A DNA stretch of 64,000 nt from Psychromonas sp. MME1 (GTDB lineage Bacteria > Pseudomonadota > Gammaproteobacteria > Enterobacterales > Psychromonadaceae): assembly GCF_041080865.1 (NCBI RefSeq), contig NZ_CP160906.1, forward strand, positions 2,232,001 to 2,296,000, given 5' to 3'. Position numbers and translations under genes: made by a program. Under the pieces are notes generated by a model. That model was given only the letters and a program-made list of their open reading frames with translations. It was not told where the DNA came from and made no database searches. Below, in pieces: positions 62,938-64,000 of this stretch. Positions within the stretch are counted from its first letter, which is position 1. Each line of letters opens with the position of its first letter.

Positions 62938-63639
62938 TTATTTCGCCGCAAATAAACTGCGGCTATGTAATGGTTTGCCACCCAATAGGTGGGCTAATGC
63001 TTGACGACAAAAACGTTTTGCCGTGTGTAAAATAGTCGGGCTAGAAAAATCTCGATTAGCCAATGCGAGTATCTCTTCACCTTTATAGACTTGATCTTTT
63101 TTATGAATCGCTTGTTTAGCGAAAAAACCTGCCTGTTGCTGATATTGATATTCATAACCCGCTTCGATTAATTCACCACTGTAAATATCTTCATGAAAAT
63201 TAACACCATAACCTAAATTTTCTAATAGGCTAAATTCAAAACGACGTAATGTAATTTGTGGGTTACCTGCCGCAGCGATTTCTAGCAATGTCTGCTGATA
63301 AGCTGTAAATAAACCATCACAGGAAGTTTCAGCCTCTAGAAGGCGGTATAATAATTCATTAATATACATTGCTAAATAGAGGCGATCACCACTTAATGGC
63401 ACGACCTGAGTAATGGCCTCAATGGACTTAACCGTTTTTAAACTGCCACGTCCAAAATAACTCACTTGTAGCAGGGTAAAAGGTTGCGCCATACCGCGTT
63501 TCATACGCGAACTACTACGCGCCCCCTTATACACTAAACTCACTTTCCCTACATCTTGGCAGAACAGATCAATTAATTGACTGGTTTCACCGTAGGGGCG
63601 TCGATGTAGAATAAAAGCTTGATGAGACTCAATTGACAT
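62938..63639 (-). CDS. recO: DNA repair protein RecO
   Basis: Loads RecA with RecR on gapped DNA. N-terminal OB fold (AFILHRRPYGETSQLIDLFCQDVGKVSLVYKGAR, shown in part) and helical C-domain (RRFEFSLLENLGYG). 233 residues. Nine bases after era, and before pdxJ: the conserved era-recO-pdxJ order. Confidence 0.94.
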   Translation of the reverse strand: MSIESHQAFILHRRPYGETSQLIDLFCQDVGKVSLVYKGARSSSRMKRGMAQPFTLLQVSYFGRGSLKTVKSIEAITQVVPLSGDRLYLAMYINELLYRLLEAETSCDGLFTAYQQTLLEIAAAGNPQITLRRFEFSLLENLGYGVNFHEDIYSGELIEAGYEYQYQQQAGFFAKQAIHKKDQVYKGEEILALANRDFSSPTILHTAKRFCRQALAHLLGGKPLHSRSLFAAK

Positions 63640-63648
63640 AGTAAATGC

Positions 63649-64000
63649 TTACTTACTGTAATCATCACCATAGCCAAGGCTGTGTAACGCACGCATGTCA
63701 TCAGCCCAGCCAGATTTAACTTTCACCCAAACTTCTAAAAAGACTTTCGCATCAAAAAGTTCTTCCATATCAAGGCGAGATTGTTTACTAATCTCTTTAA
63801 TTTTGTCACCTTTATTGCCGATAACCATCCGTTTTTGACCGTCTCGCTCAACTAAAATCAATGCATTAATATGCAACACACCATTTGCTTGCTGTTTAAA
63901 TTGCTCAATTTCAACGGTGACTGAATAGGGAAGCTCATCACCTAGAAAACGCATTAGCTTCTCACGGACTATTTCTGACGCCATAAAGCGTGACGAACGA
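63649..64000 (-). CDS. era: GTPase Era (3' part; N-terminal GTPase domain outside window)
   Basis: The frame is open to the end of the window, reading DRS-type residues ([26 protein letters not shown]), shown in part, into the KH domain. [20 protein letters not shown] binds the 3' end of 16S rRNA, and the C-terminus [16 protein letters not shown] is typical. An internal ATG at 63984 is not the real start. Ribosome-maturation GTPase; only about the last 117 residues are visible. Confidence 0.93.
   Translation of the reverse strand, partial: RSSRFMASEIVREKLMRFLGDELPYSVTVEIEQFKQQANGVLHINALILVERDGQKRMVIGNKGDKIKEISKQSRLDMEELFDAKVFLEVWVKVKSGWADDMRALHSLGYGDDYSK

Overview
This is chromosomal DNA of a marine, probably psychrophilic, gammaproteobacterium. 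Base composition is moderately AT-rich. Gene orders match the Vibrio/Alteromonadales/Psychromonas side of the class: dacA-ybeD-lipB-lipA, ilvY/ilvC, fxsA-groES-groEL, ftsB-ispD-ispF-truD-yqaA-nlpD-rpoS, pyrG-eno and era-recO-pdxJ. A Psychromonas-like host is my best guess from protein character; it is inference, not proof.

Layout. 0-3 kb: 3' part of glycogen synthase, then the minus-strand glnK-amtB ammonium operon with a sigma-54/NtrC-type control region. 3.5-6.7 kb: dacA, ybeD, lipB and lipA (cell wall and lipoate). 6.8-14.5 kb: an NhaC-type antiporter and glutamate synthase gltBD. 15-19 kb: sseA-ilvY divergent from ilvC, then a MarC/YhgN protein. 19-24.5 kb: an amylase-type lipoprotein, a guanidinium exporter behind a guanidine-II riboswitch, an HI0933-type flavoprotein and tcdA. 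24.5-33 kb: a large NAD-glutamate dehydrogenase, a SulP transporter and purEK. 33-40.7 kb is accessory: a LysR regulator, a complete IS481-type element with a 6-bp target duplication, a lipoprotein, a PhzF protein and an AbgT transporter bracketed by two palindromic repeats, a DUF486 protein, parDE and a MITE. 40.7-43.8 kb: groEL-groES under a textbook sigma-32 promoter, and fxsA. 44-47 kb: an operon of two prepilins and a response regulator with repeats. 47-52.5 kb: rpoS, nlpD, yqaA, truD, ispF, ispD and ftsB. 53-58 kb: a maltoporin, a membrane protein, eno and pyrG. 58.5-64 kb: mazG, a DUF2867 SDR protein, a csdA-type desulfurase, pdxJ, recO and the 3' end of era.

How the genes connect. Nitrogen assimilation is heavily represented: PII and AmtB for ammonium entry, GOGAT for assimilation, catabolic glutamate dehydrogenase for the reverse flux. 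Polysaccharide use appears three times (glycogen synthase, extracellular amylase, maltoporin).

A striking feature is that six otherwise convincing genes (NAD-GDH, SulP, AbgT, groEL, lamB, DUF2867 SDR) are each interrupted by one or two single-base frameshifts, seven in all, with no other decay. Because groEL is among them, base-calling or assembly errors are as likely as real pseudogenes. I did not find a convincing wholly new multi-gene system. The most interesting non-coding signals are the riboswitch, a three-copy interspersed repeat, the palindromic repeat pair, the MITE and several uncharacterised inverted repeats.
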